DNA of 64,000 nucleotides, taken from the IMG/VR virus record IMGVR_UViG_3300044825_002669, positions 1 through 64,000 of that record; one strand, 5' to 3'. Position 1 is the first letter of the stretch, and each line of letters begins with the position of its first letter. This document shows positions 49,955-59,327 of the stretch, in pieces. This DNA comes from a virus. The notes under the pieces are model-generated. The model saw nothing but the letters and a program-made list of their open reading frames with translations. It ran no database searches and was not told where the DNA came from. Position numbers and translations under genes: made by a program.

Positions 49955-51139
49955 ATGTCTCGTGGAAAAAACTTACAAGAAATGGAAGTAGGCACAAAGC
50001 AATCCAAATCTGCTGTAAATGCAAGTGCTAAACCAGCAGAGCCAATGCCACATCTAACCACAGGTATTCCTGATGGCCAAAGTGCAACTGGATGGGAAGA
50101 CCTTGGTGGTCCTACACCAGAAAACTATAAATCAGATGATGACTCAGCTAAGATCAAAGACCCAGCTGCTACACTCAAGAGTGTAAGTGATGTAGTAAAT
50201 GCAAAGGCACATGCAGCTGATGCCATGCAAAAAATGGCTATGAAAGAAGAAGCTGATGAGGAAGATGAAGATATTCTAGATGAATCAGAAGATCTAGAAG
50301 AAGTAGAAGAAATTAATGAAGAAGATGAATCTGACGAAGAAGAGTCAGATGAAGGTGAGGACGAAGAAGAGGAAGAAGAGGAAGAAGAGCTAGAAGAAGA
50401 ATTTGATGTAGAGGAAGACGTTCAAGCTCTCGTTGAGGGCGAAGAACTCTCAGAAGAATTTAAAGATAAAGCAAAGCTAATTTTTGAATCTGCACTTCGT
50501 TCTAAAGTAAATGAAATTCGTGTTGCTCTAGAAGAGCAATATGAGGAAGCATATGAGCAAAGACTCTGCGAAGAAGTAGAGTTGATGAAGGAAACTCTAG
50601 AGGATCGTATTGATTCATATCTAGAGTATGTTGCTGATGAGTGGATGCAAGAGAATACTCTTGCAATTGAATATGGAATTAAAGAGCAACTAAGTGAATC
50701 ATTCTTGACTAACCTCAAGAATCTTTTTGAAGATCATTATGTACAACTCCCTGAAGAAAAATATGATGTACTTGAGAATATGGTAGAAAAACTTGATGAA
50801 ATGGAGACAAAACTCAACGAGCAGATTGAAAGAAATATTCAACTCAACAAGCGTCTCTCAGAGTCGGTTGCTGATAGAATCTTTGATGAAGTATCTGGTG
50901 GTCTAGCTACTACTCAGAAAGAAAAGCTCGCTTCACTTGCCGAAAGTGTTGAGTTTGAAAGTGAAGTAAAATATCGTGAAAAATTGGAGACTTTAAAGGA
51001 ATCATATTTTCCAACAAAATCAACATCTCCAGTAGCTCAACCTGAAACTCTTTCAGAAGGAGTAGTTTCATTGACTGAAGATTATTCTCCTTCAATGAAC
51101 ACTTATATGAAAGCCCTTTCTATGTTGGCCAAAAACTGA
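49955..51139 (+). CDS. 22: gp22 prohead core scaffold
   Basis: A 394 aa scaffold protein, longer than T4 gp22 (269 aa). It starts with a Gly/Pro-containing region, then has a highly acidic stretch of Asp and Glu (about 95-155), followed by a long helical domain (FKDKAKLIFESALRSKVNEI, EEQYEEAYEQRLCEEVELMK) as in other cyanophage gp22 proteins. It guides capsid assembly and is degraded by gp21. Ribosome site GGAGAG before the ATG. Confidence 0.92.
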   Translation: MSRGKNLQEMEVGTKQSKSAVNASAKPAEPMPHLTTGIPDGQSATGWEDLGGPTPENYKSDDDSAKIKDPAATLKSVSDVVNAKAHAADAMQKMAMKEEADEEDEDILDESEDLEEVEEINEEDESDEEESDEGEDEEEEEEEEELEEEFDVEEDVQALVEGEELSEEFKDKAKLIFESALRSKVNEIRVALEEQYEEAYEQRLCEEVELMKETLEDRIDSYLEYVADEWMQENTLAIEYGIKEQLSESFLTNLKNLFEDHYVQLPEEKYDVLENMVEKLDEMETKLNEQIERNIQLNKRLSESVADRIFDEVSGGLATTQKEKLASLAESVEFESEVKYREKLETLKESYFPTKSTSPVAQPETLSEGVVSLTEDYSPSMNTYMKALSMLAKN

Positions 51140-51192
51140 TTTTAATATTAAATCAAACAAAAACAAACACATTTTTTAAGAGGTAAACGCAA

Positions 51193-52626
51193 ATGTTCCA
51201 ATCCGAGCATCTGCAAGAAAAGTGGGCACCGCTTCTCAACTATGATGGTCTTGATCCAATCAAAGATTCTCATCGTAAAGCAGTAACCGCTGTCTTGCTC
51301 GAAAACCAAGAAAAATTCCTTAGAGAAGAACAAGCTTTCTCTAGTGGTGTACTAATGGAGTCACCAACCAACTCAGGCAATGCTCCTGGTGGTTATGGCG
51401 CTTACAGTAGTGTCGGTAGTGGCGCTGCTGCTGGTGGTCCTGTTGCTGGTTTCGATCCAGTTCTAATCAGCTTGATTCGTCGTTCAATGCCCAACTTGGT
51501 GGCATACGATCTCGCTGGTGTTCAACCAATGACCGGTCCTACCGGACTTATCTTCGCAATGCGCTCTCGTTATAATTCCCAAACTGGTGATGAAGCATTC
51601 TACAACGAAGTAAATACAGCCTTCTCTGGAACCAACGCAAATAGAAGTGCTACCAATGCTACCGATGCCGTTGCTGGTATGGGTACTACTGGTGGAACAC
51701 AAACTGGTAGCAATCCTGGCATTCTAAATCCAGTTGGTACTGCTTCTTCACTTGGCTACAATGTAGGTCAAGGTATGAAGACTGGTGACGCAGAAGGTCT
51801 AGGTTCAGGCGATTCTGGAACAGGTCAGTTCAACGAAATGGCCTTCTCAATTGAGAAGATTCTTGTTGAAGCAAAGTCAAGAGCACTAAAGGCCGAGTAT
51901 AGCTTAGAGCTAGCACAAGACCTCAAGGCAATCCACGGTCTGAATGCTGAAGCGGAATTAGCAAATATTCTCTCAACCGAGATTCTTGCTGAAATCAACC
52001 GCGAAGTAATCAGAACCATCTATAAGGTTGCTGAGCAAGGTGCTGCCACTAATACAGCAACTGCTGGTGTATTCGACCTAGACATCGACTCCAATGGCCG
52101 TTGGTCAGTTGAGAAGTTCAAGGGTCTACTATTCCAAATCGAGCGTGATGCAAACGCAATTGCAATCAGAACTCGTAGAGGAAAGGGTAATGTAATCATG
52201 TGTTCATCTGATGTTGCATCAGCTCTAACCATGGCTGGCGTACTCGATTACACTCCTGCCCTAAATGCTAACCTAAACGTAGATGACACCGGCAACACTT
52301 TTGCTGGCGTTCTAATGGGTAAGTATCGCGTATATATCGATCCTTATTCTGGTGGAACCAATCCTGGTGCTGATGGTGGTCAGTACTATGTTGTTGGTTA
52401 TAAGGGAACCTCACCTTATGATGCAGGTCTCTTCTATTGTCCTTATGTTCCTCTCCAAATGGTTCGTGCCGTTGGTGAGAACACCTTCCAGCCTAAGATC
52501 GGCTTTAAGACTCGCTACGGAATGGTAGCAAATCCATTTGCCGAAGGTGCAGAAAAGGGTCTCGGTGCGCTAACCATCAACGCAAACCGCTACTACAGAA
52601 GAGTACAGGTCAAAAACCTAATGTGA
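51193..52626 (+). CDS. 23: gp23 major capsid protein
   Basis: A 477 aa HK97-fold capsid protein (T4 gp23 is 521 aa). Strong family segments: SLIRRSMPNLVAYDLAGVQP then MTGPTGLIFAMRSRY, KALKAEYSLELAQDLKAIHG-type region, and the C-terminal FQPKIGFKTRYGMVANPFAE. The predicted gp21 cleavage is after Glu56 in VLME-SPTN, which fits [L/I]-x-E and removes the delta domain. The gene is clearly GC-richer than its neighbours, as expected for the most abundant virion protein. AAGAGG ribosome site upstream; terminator downstream. Confidence 0.97.
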   Translation: MFQSEHLQEKWAPLLNYDGLDPIKDSHRKAVTAVLLENQEKFLREEQAFSSGVLMESPTNSGNAPGGYGAYSSVGSGAAAGGPVAGFDPVLISLIRRSMPNLVAYDLAGVQPMTGPTGLIFAMRSRYNSQTGDEAFYNEVNTAFSGTNANRSATNATDAVAGMGTTGGTQTGSNPGILNPVGTASSLGYNVGQGMKTGDAEGLGSGDSGTGQFNEMAFSIEKILVEAKSRALKAEYSLELAQDLKAIHGLNAEAELANILSTEILAEINREVIRTIYKVAEQGAATNTATAGVFDLDIDSNGRWSVEKFKGLLFQIERDANAIAIRTRRGKGNVIMCSSDVASALTMAGVLDYTPALNANLNVDDTGNTFAGVLMGKYRVYIDPYSGGTNPGADGGQYYVVGYKGTSPYDAGLFYCPYVPLQMVRAVGENTFQPKIGFKTRYGMVANPFAEGAEKGLGALTINANRYYRRVQVKNLM

Positions 52627-52650
52627 TTTAGATATAAAAAATATCTCCAA

Positions 52651-52676
52651 AGGGGACCGAAAGGTCCTCTTTTTTT
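52651..52676 (+). terminator. Intrinsic terminator after gene 23
   Basis: AGGGGACC, GAAA tetraloop, GGTCCTCT and a T run. Confidence 0.9.
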
Positions 52677-52682
52677 ATGTCT

Positions 52683-52689
52683 ATAAATA
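52683..52689 (+). promoter_or_regulatory. Late-promoter box
   Basis: ATAAATA between the gene 23 terminator and gene 3. Confidence 0.55.
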
Positions 52690-52698
52690 GTTCAAAAA

Positions 52699-53271
52699 AT
52701 GACCGGAAACGCATACAGTAACCAAATACAAAATAGAAATTTTTTACTGCCAACGCAGTTTAAATTTACTATAACTAGATCTCCAAAAGTTGCATTTTTT
52801 TCCAATACAGCAAATATACCGGCATTAAGTCTGGGTATAGCAAATCAACCAAGTTATTTGAGAGACATTCCACAACCAGGAGATAAAATAAAATTTGAAG
52901 ACTTTAATCTTCGTTTTATGGTCGATGAAAGTTTAGAAAATTATATGGAAATACAAAATTGGATTAGAGGTTTAGGTTATCCGGAGTCTTTGGATCAAAT
53001 ATATATATTACAAAGACAAAATCAAAAAGTAGAAACAAATATAAATTCAGAACTAAATTTGTATTCAGATGGAACGTTACAAGTTTTAACTAGCAATCAA
53101 AGACCAAACTTCCAAGTAAAATTTTATGATTTATTTCCATATGATTTGACTACACTATTATTTGATGCCACCGATAATGATGCAGAATTCTTTACGGCAG
53201 AAGTAAAATTTAAGTATACTTACTATGAAATAACTGATAACAAAGGAAATCCTCTTTATGAATATCAATGA
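52699..53271 (+). CDS. 3: gp3 tail completion and sheath stabiliser
   Basis: A 190 aa protein (T4 gp3 is 176 aa) of the tail-tube-like fold. FLLPTQFKFTITRSPKVAFF then ANIPALSLGIANQPSYLRDI, PQPGDKIKFEDFNLRFMVDE and YMEIQNWIRGLGYPES match the gp3 proteins that follow gene 23 in cyanophages. gp3 caps the tail tube beneath gp15. The end overlaps uvsY by 14 nt. Confidence 0.85.
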   Translation: MTGNAYSNQIQNRNFLLPTQFKFTITRSPKVAFFSNTANIPALSLGIANQPSYLRDIPQPGDKIKFEDFNLRFMVDESLENYMEIQNWIRGLGYPESLDQIYILQRQNQKVETNINSELNLYSDGTLQVLTSNQRPNFQVKFYDLFPYDLTTLLFDATDNDAEFFTAEVKFKYTYYEITDNKGNPLYEYQ

Positions 53272-53686
53272 AATACAAAGCATGTGGGATCAAGATTCTA
53301 AAATAGATATAGACAATTTACATGTAGAATCTTTAAATATACCAAAATTGCACTCAAAATATTACGAGCTCTTTAATAATATACTTCTATTAAAGAAAAA
53401 AGCGCAAGAAGAAAAGAATAAAATAAAGCACAAAAAATACGAGTATTATACCGGCAAAGCAAATCCAGAGGAATACCAAGAGTCATATCAAAAAAGAATA
53501 AGAGACAAAGAACATTTAAATAGCTGCCTAAGTGCAGATGAAGATATTTCAAAAGTATCTTTAAAGATAGAATACTATGATGCAATGTTGAATTATCTTA
53601 GTGATATTTTAAAAATGATTCATAGTAGAACATATCAAATAAAAAATTCAATTGAGTACCAAAAATATATTTCTGGATATGGCTGA
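53258..53686 (+). CDS. uvsY: UvsY recombination mediator
   Basis: A 142 aa helical protein (T4 UvsY is 137 aa). It starts MNINEIQSMWDQDSKIDIDN then LHVESLNIPKLHSKYYELFN, the typical UvsY N terminus. UvsY loads UvsX recombinase on single-stranded DNA covered by gp32. The start lies inside gene 3 and the end overlaps uvsW, so the three genes are translationally coupled. UvsX is not in this window. Confidence 0.92.
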   Translation: MNINEIQSMWDQDSKIDIDNLHVESLNIPKLHSKYYELFNNILLLKKKAQEEKNKIKHKKYEYYTGKANPEEYQESYQKRIRDKEHLNSCLSADEDISKVSLKIEYYDAMLNYLSDILKMIHSRTYQIKNSIEYQKYISGYG

Positions 53687-55154
53687 TGTTACTATTTTAA
53701 AAAAAAATGAAGTTTTTATAAAATTACAGTGTGAACCACATGTTTTATATGAACTTCAACCATATTTCACTTTTGAAGTTGAAAGCGCAAAATTTATGCC
53801 ACAGTTTAGAAAAACTGGTTGGGACGGAACTATACACTTATTATCAATATCAACTGGTGAAATATATGCTGGATTATTAGACAAAGTAATATCTAAAATA
53901 AAATCTCTAGGATATACATATGAATTCCAAGAAAATAAGTATTATGGACTTCCATTTGAAATAAATGATGAAATAACTTTAGATGGTGTAAAAGGATACA
54001 TGTCTGCAATATGTTTTTTTACACCATATGATTATCAAATAAATGCTGTATATGAATGTCTAAGATTCAATAGAAAAACAATTATATCTCCAACTGCATC
54101 TGGAAAATCATTGATAATATATTCGATTTCTAGATACTATGCTAGCAAAGGGCTAAAAATATTAATAATATTTCCAACTACATCATTAATTCACCAAATG
54201 TCAAAAGACTTCAATGAATATGGTTGGGAATCAGAAAAATATTGTCATATGATATATTCTGGAAAAGAAAAAAATAATAACTTGCCAATTACATTATCTA
54301 CATGGCAATCCATATACAAAATGGAAAAATCTTTTTTCGAAAAGTTTGATTGTGTGATAGTTGATGAAGGTCATCAGGCAAAATCTAAGTCCTTAATTGA
54401 TATCATGAAAAAATGCCATCATGCAAAATATAGATTTGCCTTTACTGGTACATTATCTAATGGGGGAAAGGATTCCCAAACGCATGAATGGGTGATTTCT
54501 GGATTATTTGGACCAACATATAAAACAATCAATACTAAAGAGATGATAGATAAAGGTAGAGCATCTCAGTTGGATATACATTGTTTGGTTTTAAAACATT
54601 CTCCACAAAAATTTGATCAGTATGAAGATGAAATTCAATTTATAATTGGCAACGAAAAAAGAAATAATTTTATTAAAAATTTAGCATTAGATTTAAAAGG
54701 AAATAGTTTAATTTTATTTGCCAGGGTCGAATCACATGGAGAACCTTTATATCAATTGATAAATAATCACAGTGAAAAAAATAGAAAAGTATTTTTTGTT
54801 CATGGCGGTGTCGATGTGAATGACAGAGAAGAAGTAAGAGAAATTACTGAAAGAGAAAATAATGCGATTATAGTTGCAAGTTATGGAGTTTTTAGTACTG
54901 GAATTTCTATTAGAAATTTACACAATATAATATTTGCATCTCCAAGTAAATCTAGAATTAGAAATCTACAAAGTATTGGAAGAGTATTAAGAAAAGGGAA
55001 CAATAAAGACAGAGCTACATTATATGATATATCAGATGATTGTACTTTTAATGGAAAGAAAAACTACACTCTAAATCATTTTATAGAGAGAGTCAAGCTA
55101 TATAACCAAGAAGAATTTAATTATGAAATTATACCCATAAATTTAAAAGAATAA
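53679..55154 (+). CDS. uvsW: UvsW helicase
   Basis: A 491 aa superfamily 2 helicase (T4 UvsW is about 503 aa). An N-terminal DNA-binding part (FRKTGWDGTIHLLSISTGEI) is followed by the Q-like TPYDYQINAVYECLRFNRKT, Walker A SPTASGKSL (about 138-146), DEGH box (about 229-232), motif III FTGTLS and motif VI QSIGRVLRKG. UvsW remodels recombination and replication forks and helps switch off origin replication. The ATG at 53679 overlaps the uvsY end; an upstream TTG at 53652 is less likely. Confidence 0.95.
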   Translation: MADVTILKKNEVFIKLQCEPHVLYELQPYFTFEVESAKFMPQFRKTGWDGTIHLLSISTGEIYAGLLDKVISKIKSLGYTYEFQENKYYGLPFEINDEITLDGVKGYMSAICFFTPYDYQINAVYECLRFNRKTIISPTASGKSLIIYSISRYYASKGLKILIIFPTTSLIHQMSKDFNEYGWESEKYCHMIYSGKEKNNNLPITLSTWQSIYKMEKSFFEKFDCVIVDEGHQAKSKSLIDIMKKCHHAKYRFAFTGTLSNGGKDSQTHEWVISGLFGPTYKTINTKEMIDKGRASQLDIHCLVLKHSPQKFDQYEDEIQFIIGNEKRNNFIKNLALDLKGNSLILFARVESHGEPLYQLINNHSEKNRKVFFVHGGVDVNDREEVREITERENNAIIVASYGVFSTGISIRNLHNIIFASPSKSRIRNLQSIGRVLRKGNNKDRATLYDISDDCTFNGKKNYTLNHFIERVKLYNQEEFNYEIIPINLKE

Positions 55155-55558
55155 TGGAAGAGGATTTTTATGCTAGTATAAAATTAATCAGTGGAGAAGA
55201 GTTATTTGCGAAAGTAATTCCATCCCAAGAAAATAAAAAATCTATTTTGATAGTTTCTGATCCTGTAATTTTAACAGAAGTAAAGACGAGAGGCGGAATC
55301 GCGTATAAGATAGAACAATGGATGAAAACCTCAGATGATGATATATTTGTAATTGATATGAAAAATATAATTACAATTAGTGAAACCTTTGATATCGATA
55401 TGATTACAATGCATCAAAAATTTGTTAGACATAAACAATATGAAAAACAAAATTCAGAATTTGGTATTAATTATTTTAAAATAACAAAAGAAATGGGATA
55501 TATTTCTAATGTAGATGAAGCTAAAAAGATATTAGAAAAAATATTTAATAATTTATAA
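55154..55558 (+). CDS. Conserved cyanophage hypothetical protein
   Basis: A 134 aa protein. The first 70 residues, ASIKLISGEELFAKVIPSQE then ILIVSDPVILTEV, have a small beta-barrel pattern that recalls Sm-like folds. The rest is helical. It is known to me only as the short ORF following uvsW in cyanophages. The start overlaps the uvsW stop by one base, so it belongs to that unit. The fold guess is tentative. Confidence 0.65.
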   Translation: MEEDFYASIKLISGEELFAKVIPSQENKKSILIVSDPVILTEVKTRGGIAYKIEQWMKTSDDDIFVIDMKNIITISETFDIDMITMHQKFVRHKQYEKQNSEFGINYFKITKEMGYISNVDEAKKILEKIFNNL

Positions 55559-55561
55559 ATT

Positions 55562-55628
55562 GTTTTTCCTTCGGAAAAACATTCTCTAAAGAGAATATAT
55601 TCTTTATTGTTATTAATAATTAATAAAG
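55562..55628. other. Three tandem hairpins before gene 55
   Basis: GTTTTTCC/GGAAAAAC (55562-55580, loop TTC), ATTCTCT/AGAGAAT (55581-55596) and CTTTATT/AATAAAG (55602-55628). They may act as RNA 3' end or processing sites for the uvsW unit. The rest of the gap holds the promoter at 55704. Confidence 0.5.
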
Positions 55629-55703
55629 ACTAATTATTCATCAAAGCCGACAAAGCAGATCCTACTCACTTTTTCTTACTTTGTCAAGTCCCCTATTTAG
55701 GTA

Positions 55704-55732
55704 TTGCCTTTTATATGATCGTATGTTATAAT
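55704..55732 (+). promoter_or_regulatory. Sigma70-type promoter for gene 55
   Basis: TTGCCT (55704-55709), a 17 nt spacer and TATAAT (55727-55732), 27 nt before the ORF. The late sigma factor would be made early by host polymerase. Confidence 0.7.
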
Positions 55733-55759
55733 TTCTATACATATTATTTGTAAGTATCC

Positions 55760-56257
55760 ATGATAACAACAGCCGTCATGACAAAACGAAAGCGTAGTGT
55801 TCACTATGTTAATAATAAGGAATTCTTGGCTGCTTTAGTGGAATATCGCATTTTAGTAAAATTAGCGAAAGAAAAAGACCAACCGCAGCCAAGAATTCCA
55901 AATTATATAGGAGAATGCTTTTTAAAGATTGCCACTCACTTGTCATTTAAACCAAATTTTGTCAATTATATGTTTAAAGATGATATGATTTGTGATGGAA
56001 TTGAAAATTGTATTCAGTATGTTCTAAATTTTGATCCGGAAAAATCACAGAACCCATTTGCATATTTCACTCAAGTTATACATTATGCTTTTTTAAGACG
56101 AATACAAAAAGAAAAAAGACAATTAGAAATAAAGGGTAAAATATTAGAAAGATCTGGATTTGATCAGGTTTTTGTGGACGATAATACTTTGGATGTGTGT
56201 AATTATAGTGATTATAATTCAATAAAAGATAATGTTCATTCAAAATTAAGGTATTGA
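55760..56257 (+). CDS. 55: gp55 late-transcription sigma factor
   Basis: A 165 aa protein (T4 gp55 is 185 aa). SVHYVNNKEFLAALVEYRIL and NPFAYFTQVIHYAFLRRIQK form the reduced sigma region 2 that binds core polymerase and the -10-like late box. With gp33 and the clamp gp45 it directs transcription from ATAAATA-type promoters, many of which lie in this window. A start at 55778 (MTKRKRSVHYVNN) is equally possible. It precedes gene 47. Confidence 0.92.
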   Translation: MITTAVMTKRKRSVHYVNNKEFLAALVEYRILVKLAKEKDQPQPRIPNYIGECFLKIATHLSFKPNFVNYMFKDDMICDGIENCIQYVLNFDPEKSQNPFAYFTQVIHYAFLRRIQKEKRQLEIKGKILERSGFDQVFVDDNTLDVCNYSDYNSIKDNVHSKLRY

Positions 56258-56268
56258 TTTAATATACT

Positions 56269-57306
56269 ATGTTAGTTGCATTAATTACTGATACTCATTG
56301 GGGAGCAAGAAAGTCTTCTAAGTTGTTTCAAGACTATTTTGAGCAATTCTATAAAAATATTTTTTTTCCTAAATTAGAAGAACTTAATATTGAGACTGTA
56401 GTTCATCTTGGTGATGCATTTGATAACAGAAAATCAATTGATTTATTTGGTTTGGAATGGACTAAAAGAGTGGTGTTAGATCCACTTAGCAAATATAATG
56501 TACATTTAATCAGTGGAAATCATGATGTATATTTTAAATCTACTAATCGTATAAATTCACCAGATTTGCTTCTTTCGGAGTATCCAAATATAAAGGTTTA
56601 TTCAAATCCAACTGAAATTGATATTCATGGACTTAATACAGTTCTCGTGCCTTGGATAAATCAAGAAAATGAGATTGAGGTTATAAATTTAATCAATCAA
56701 ACTAAATCGAACATTCTTATGGGTCATTTGGAATTGAACGGTTTTGTTGCACATAAAGGACATACAATGGAAGATGGTAGAGACCCATCTATGTTCAATA
56801 AATTTAAAAAAGTTTTTTCTGGACATTACCATACTAGATCCGATAACGGAAAAATATATTATATGGGAAATCCATACGAAATATATTTTAATGATGTTGA
56901 CGAAGTTAGAGGATTTGTTATTTTAGATACAGAAACTTTAGAGCATTATTATATTGATAATCCATATAAAATGCACTACAATTTATATTATGAAGATACA
57001 CCACATCAAACTCTAAATTCTAAAAATTTTGAGAACAAAATAATTAAAGTAATAGTTAGAAAAAAAACAAAAGTAAAATTATTTGAAAGCTATATCGATA
57101 AAATTCTTAAATCTAATGTTGCTGAATTAAAAATAGTAGAAAATCATATTTCAGTAGATACGGAAGAATTTGACGTTTCATTAGAAAATGAAGACACACT
57201 ATCTTTACTACAAAGATTCATTGATGAAAGTGAAATGGAATTAAATAAAGATATGATAAAAAATATCTTAAAAGATGTTTACAGAGAGGCTTGCGAGATG
57301 GTATAA
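56269..57306 (+). CDS. 47: gp47 recombination nuclease subunit
   Basis: A 345 aa Mre11/SbcD-type phosphoesterase (T4 gp47 is 339 aa). Metal motifs are in order: DTHWG (8-12), HLGDAFDNR, SGNHD, GHLEL and GHYHTR. It forms the Mre11-Rad50-like nuclease with gp46, which resects DNA ends for recombination-dependent replication and helps degrade host DNA. The stop overlaps the next start region. Confidence 0.95.
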   Translation: MLVALITDTHWGARKSSKLFQDYFEQFYKNIFFPKLEELNIETVVHLGDAFDNRKSIDLFGLEWTKRVVLDPLSKYNVHLISGNHDVYFKSTNRINSPDLLLSEYPNIKVYSNPTEIDIHGLNTVLVPWINQENEIEVINLINQTKSNILMGHLELNGFVAHKGHTMEDGRDPSMFNKFKKVFSGHYHTRSDNGKIYYMGNPYEIYFNDVDEVRGFVILDTETLEHYYIDNPYKMHYNLYYEDTPHQTLNSKNFENKIIKVIVRKKTKVKLFESYIDKILKSNVAELKIVENHISVDTEEFDVSLENEDTLSLLQRFIDESEMELNKDMIKNILKDVYREACEMV

Positions 57307-57566
57307 TGTTTTTGATAACACTAGACGGAAGAGAAACTGATGGAGCATATTCCGTGATGAATGAAGACGGAAAAAAAGTAGTCTTCTTTTTCCAAGAAGA
57401 AGACGATGCTGTTCGTTATGCTTTAATGCTAGAAGAGTCCGGTATGCCAGAAACTCATGTTATAGAATATGATGATCAAATTTTAATAAAAACATGTGAG
57501 GTTACTGGAAATCTCTATACCGTTATTACACCCAATGATATTGTTATTCCACCCAAAGGTATATGA
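57306..57566 (+). CDS. DUF3110-family protein
   Basis: An 86 aa protein: MFLITLDGRETDGAYSVMNE then DGKKVVFFFQEEDDAVRYAL and LMLEESGMPETHVIEYDDQI, a DUF3110 pattern typical of cyanobacteria and their phages. It sits between genes 47 and 46, overlapping both, which is the usual cyanophage arrangement. Role unknown; a partner of the gp46/47 complex is suggested by tight coupling. The ATG at 57306 is preferred to an upstream in-frame start at 57291. Confidence 0.8.
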   Translation: MFLITLDGRETDGAYSVMNEDGKKVVFFFQEEDDAVRYALMLEESGMPETHVIEYDDQILIKTCEVTGNLYTVITPNDIVIPPKGI

Positions 57567-59287
57567 TCATATTTAAAAAAGTAAAATTTAAAAATTTTCT
57601 TTCTTTTGGTAATACTTTTACTGAAATTAATCTGGATAAAAATGGCAACACTTGCATTCTAGGTAAAAATGGAAGTGGCAAAAGTTCATTTATGGATGCA
57701 ATTACTTATGGGTTATTTGGGAAATCTTATCGTTTAGTAAATAAGCCACAATTAATCAATTCAATTAACGAAAAGGAGTGTTTGGTTGAAATTGAATTTA
57801 GAATTGGCACAGTAAATTGGAAAGTAAGAAGAGGACAGAAGCCAAATATATTTGAAATATATAAAGAACAAACTTTGTTGGATCAAAACGCATCTTCAGT
57901 AGATCAACAAAAATGGTTCGAGCAAAATATATTAAAAATAAATTATAAGTCATTTACTCAAATTGTAATCTTGGGTAATAGTAACTTTACTCCGTTTATG
58001 CAACTACCAGCAGCAAGTAGGAGAGAAGTCATTGAAGAATTGTTAGATATTAAAATATTTTCTTCGATGAATTCTGTTGTTAAAGATAAAATAAAATCAT
58101 TAAAAGAAGAAGTAAAGGTACTAGAAATAAAAAAAGATTTACTAGAAGATAAAGTTAAAATGCAAATCAATTTTATTGATGATGTAGAAAAAACTGGGAA
58201 AGATGAAATTTTAAATAAATTAGACAAAATTAAAAAATTAGAATCTTATATCAACGACGTAGACTCAGAAAATAGTAATTTAATTTCACAGGTAGAAGAT
58301 TTAAATTTAAAATTAAAAGATTATACTGGAGCATCAGATAAACTTAAAAAATTAGGAACAATTAAGGGAAAATTAGCACAAAAAGTTTCTACTGTAACTA
58401 GTAATCACAAATTTTTTCTTGATACTTCTACTTGTCCAACTTGTACTCAGTCTATAAATGATGATTTGAAGCAAGAAAAAATTGGAGAATGTCAAACTTC
58501 CATAGATGAATTAAAATTAGCATATGAACATATTAAACAATCTATGGAAGAAGAAGAAGTAAGAGAAAAAAATTTCTCACAAATATCCAATAATATAATT
58601 AGTTTAAATCATAGAATTTCTCAAAATAATTTAAAACAATCTCAAAGTAAAACTCAAATCAAAGATATTAGTACAGAAATTAAAGAAATAAAAGAAAGAT
58701 TACAAAATAAAAATGCCGAACACCAAAAACTAAATCAACTTGAATCGGAATTAAAGCAAATAAAAAAAGAATACTTAGATAAGAAACAAAATATACATTA
58801 TACTGAATATGTTTCTATTATGCTAAAAGATGGAGGAGTCAAATCTAAAATAATTAAAAAATACTTACCATTAATCAATCAACAAGTTAACAAATATTTG
58901 AAAATGATGGATTTTTACATCAATTTCAATTTAGATGAAGAATTTAATGAATCAATTTGTACTCCAATATATGAAGATTTTAGTTACTCTTCATTCTCTG
59001 AAGGCCAAAGACAAAGAATTAATTTAGCGTTACTTTTTACTTGGAGGGATCTAGCAAAAATTAAAAATTCAACTAATGTTAATATTTTAGTGTTGGATGA
59101 AGTATTCGATTCTTCTTTGGATTCAGCTGGAACTGATGATTTTTTAAGAATCATTAAAACAGTCATAAAAGATTCTACGATTTTTGTTATTTCACATAAA
59201 GACGGAATACAAGATAAATTTAATAATGTGATAGAATTTGAAAAGAAAGGAAATTTTTCTACTATGAAATTGGATTGTGCCAGTTAA
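57563..59287 (+). CDS. 46: gp46 recombination nuclease ATPase subunit
   Basis: A 574 aa Rad50/SbcC-type ATPase (T4 gp46 is 560 aa). Walker A GKNGSGKSS (34-42), long coiled-coil arms with a zinc hook CPTC (about 291-294), ABC signature FSEGQRQR (about 477) and Walker B NILVLDEVFD (about 506-515). With gp47 it processes DNA ends. The start overlaps the DUF3110 stop (ATGA), and a terminator follows. Confidence 0.96.
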   Translation: MIIFKKVKFKNFLSFGNTFTEINLDKNGNTCILGKNGSGKSSFMDAITYGLFGKSYRLVNKPQLINSINEKECLVEIEFRIGTVNWKVRRGQKPNIFEIYKEQTLLDQNASSVDQQKWFEQNILKINYKSFTQIVILGNSNFTPFMQLPAASRREVIEELLDIKIFSSMNSVVKDKIKSLKEEVKVLEIKKDLLEDKVKMQINFIDDVEKTGKDEILNKLDKIKKLESYINDVDSENSNLISQVEDLNLKLKDYTGASDKLKKLGTIKGKLAQKVSTVTSNHKFFLDTSTCPTCTQSINDDLKQEKIGECQTSIDELKLAYEHIKQSMEEEEVREKNFSQISNNIISLNHRISQNNLKQSQSKTQIKDISTEIKEIKERLQNKNAEHQKLNQLESELKQIKKEYLDKKQNIHYTEYVSIMLKDGGVKSKIIKKYLPLINQQVNKYLKMMDFYINFNLDEEFNESICTPIYEDFSYSSFSEGQRQRINLALLFTWRDLAKIKNSTNVNILVLDEVFDSSLDSAGTDDFLRIIKTVIKDSTIFVISHKDGIQDKFNNVIEFEKKGNFSTMKLDCAS

Positions 59288-59300
59288 ATTTGTGTCTTTC

Positions 59301-59325
59301 AAACCACCATTTGGTGGTTTTTTTG
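59301..59325 (+). terminator. Intrinsic terminator after gene 46
   Basis: AAACCACCA pairs with TGGTGGTTT, then TTTT. A TATAAT at 59328-59333 immediately follows and may be the -10 of the next unit. Confidence 0.85.
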
Positions 59326-59327
59326 TG

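Noticed and set aside
53652-53678. Upstream TTG start for uvsW
   Set aside because: The ATG at 53679 gives the usual UvsW N terminus and a normal overlap with uvsY.
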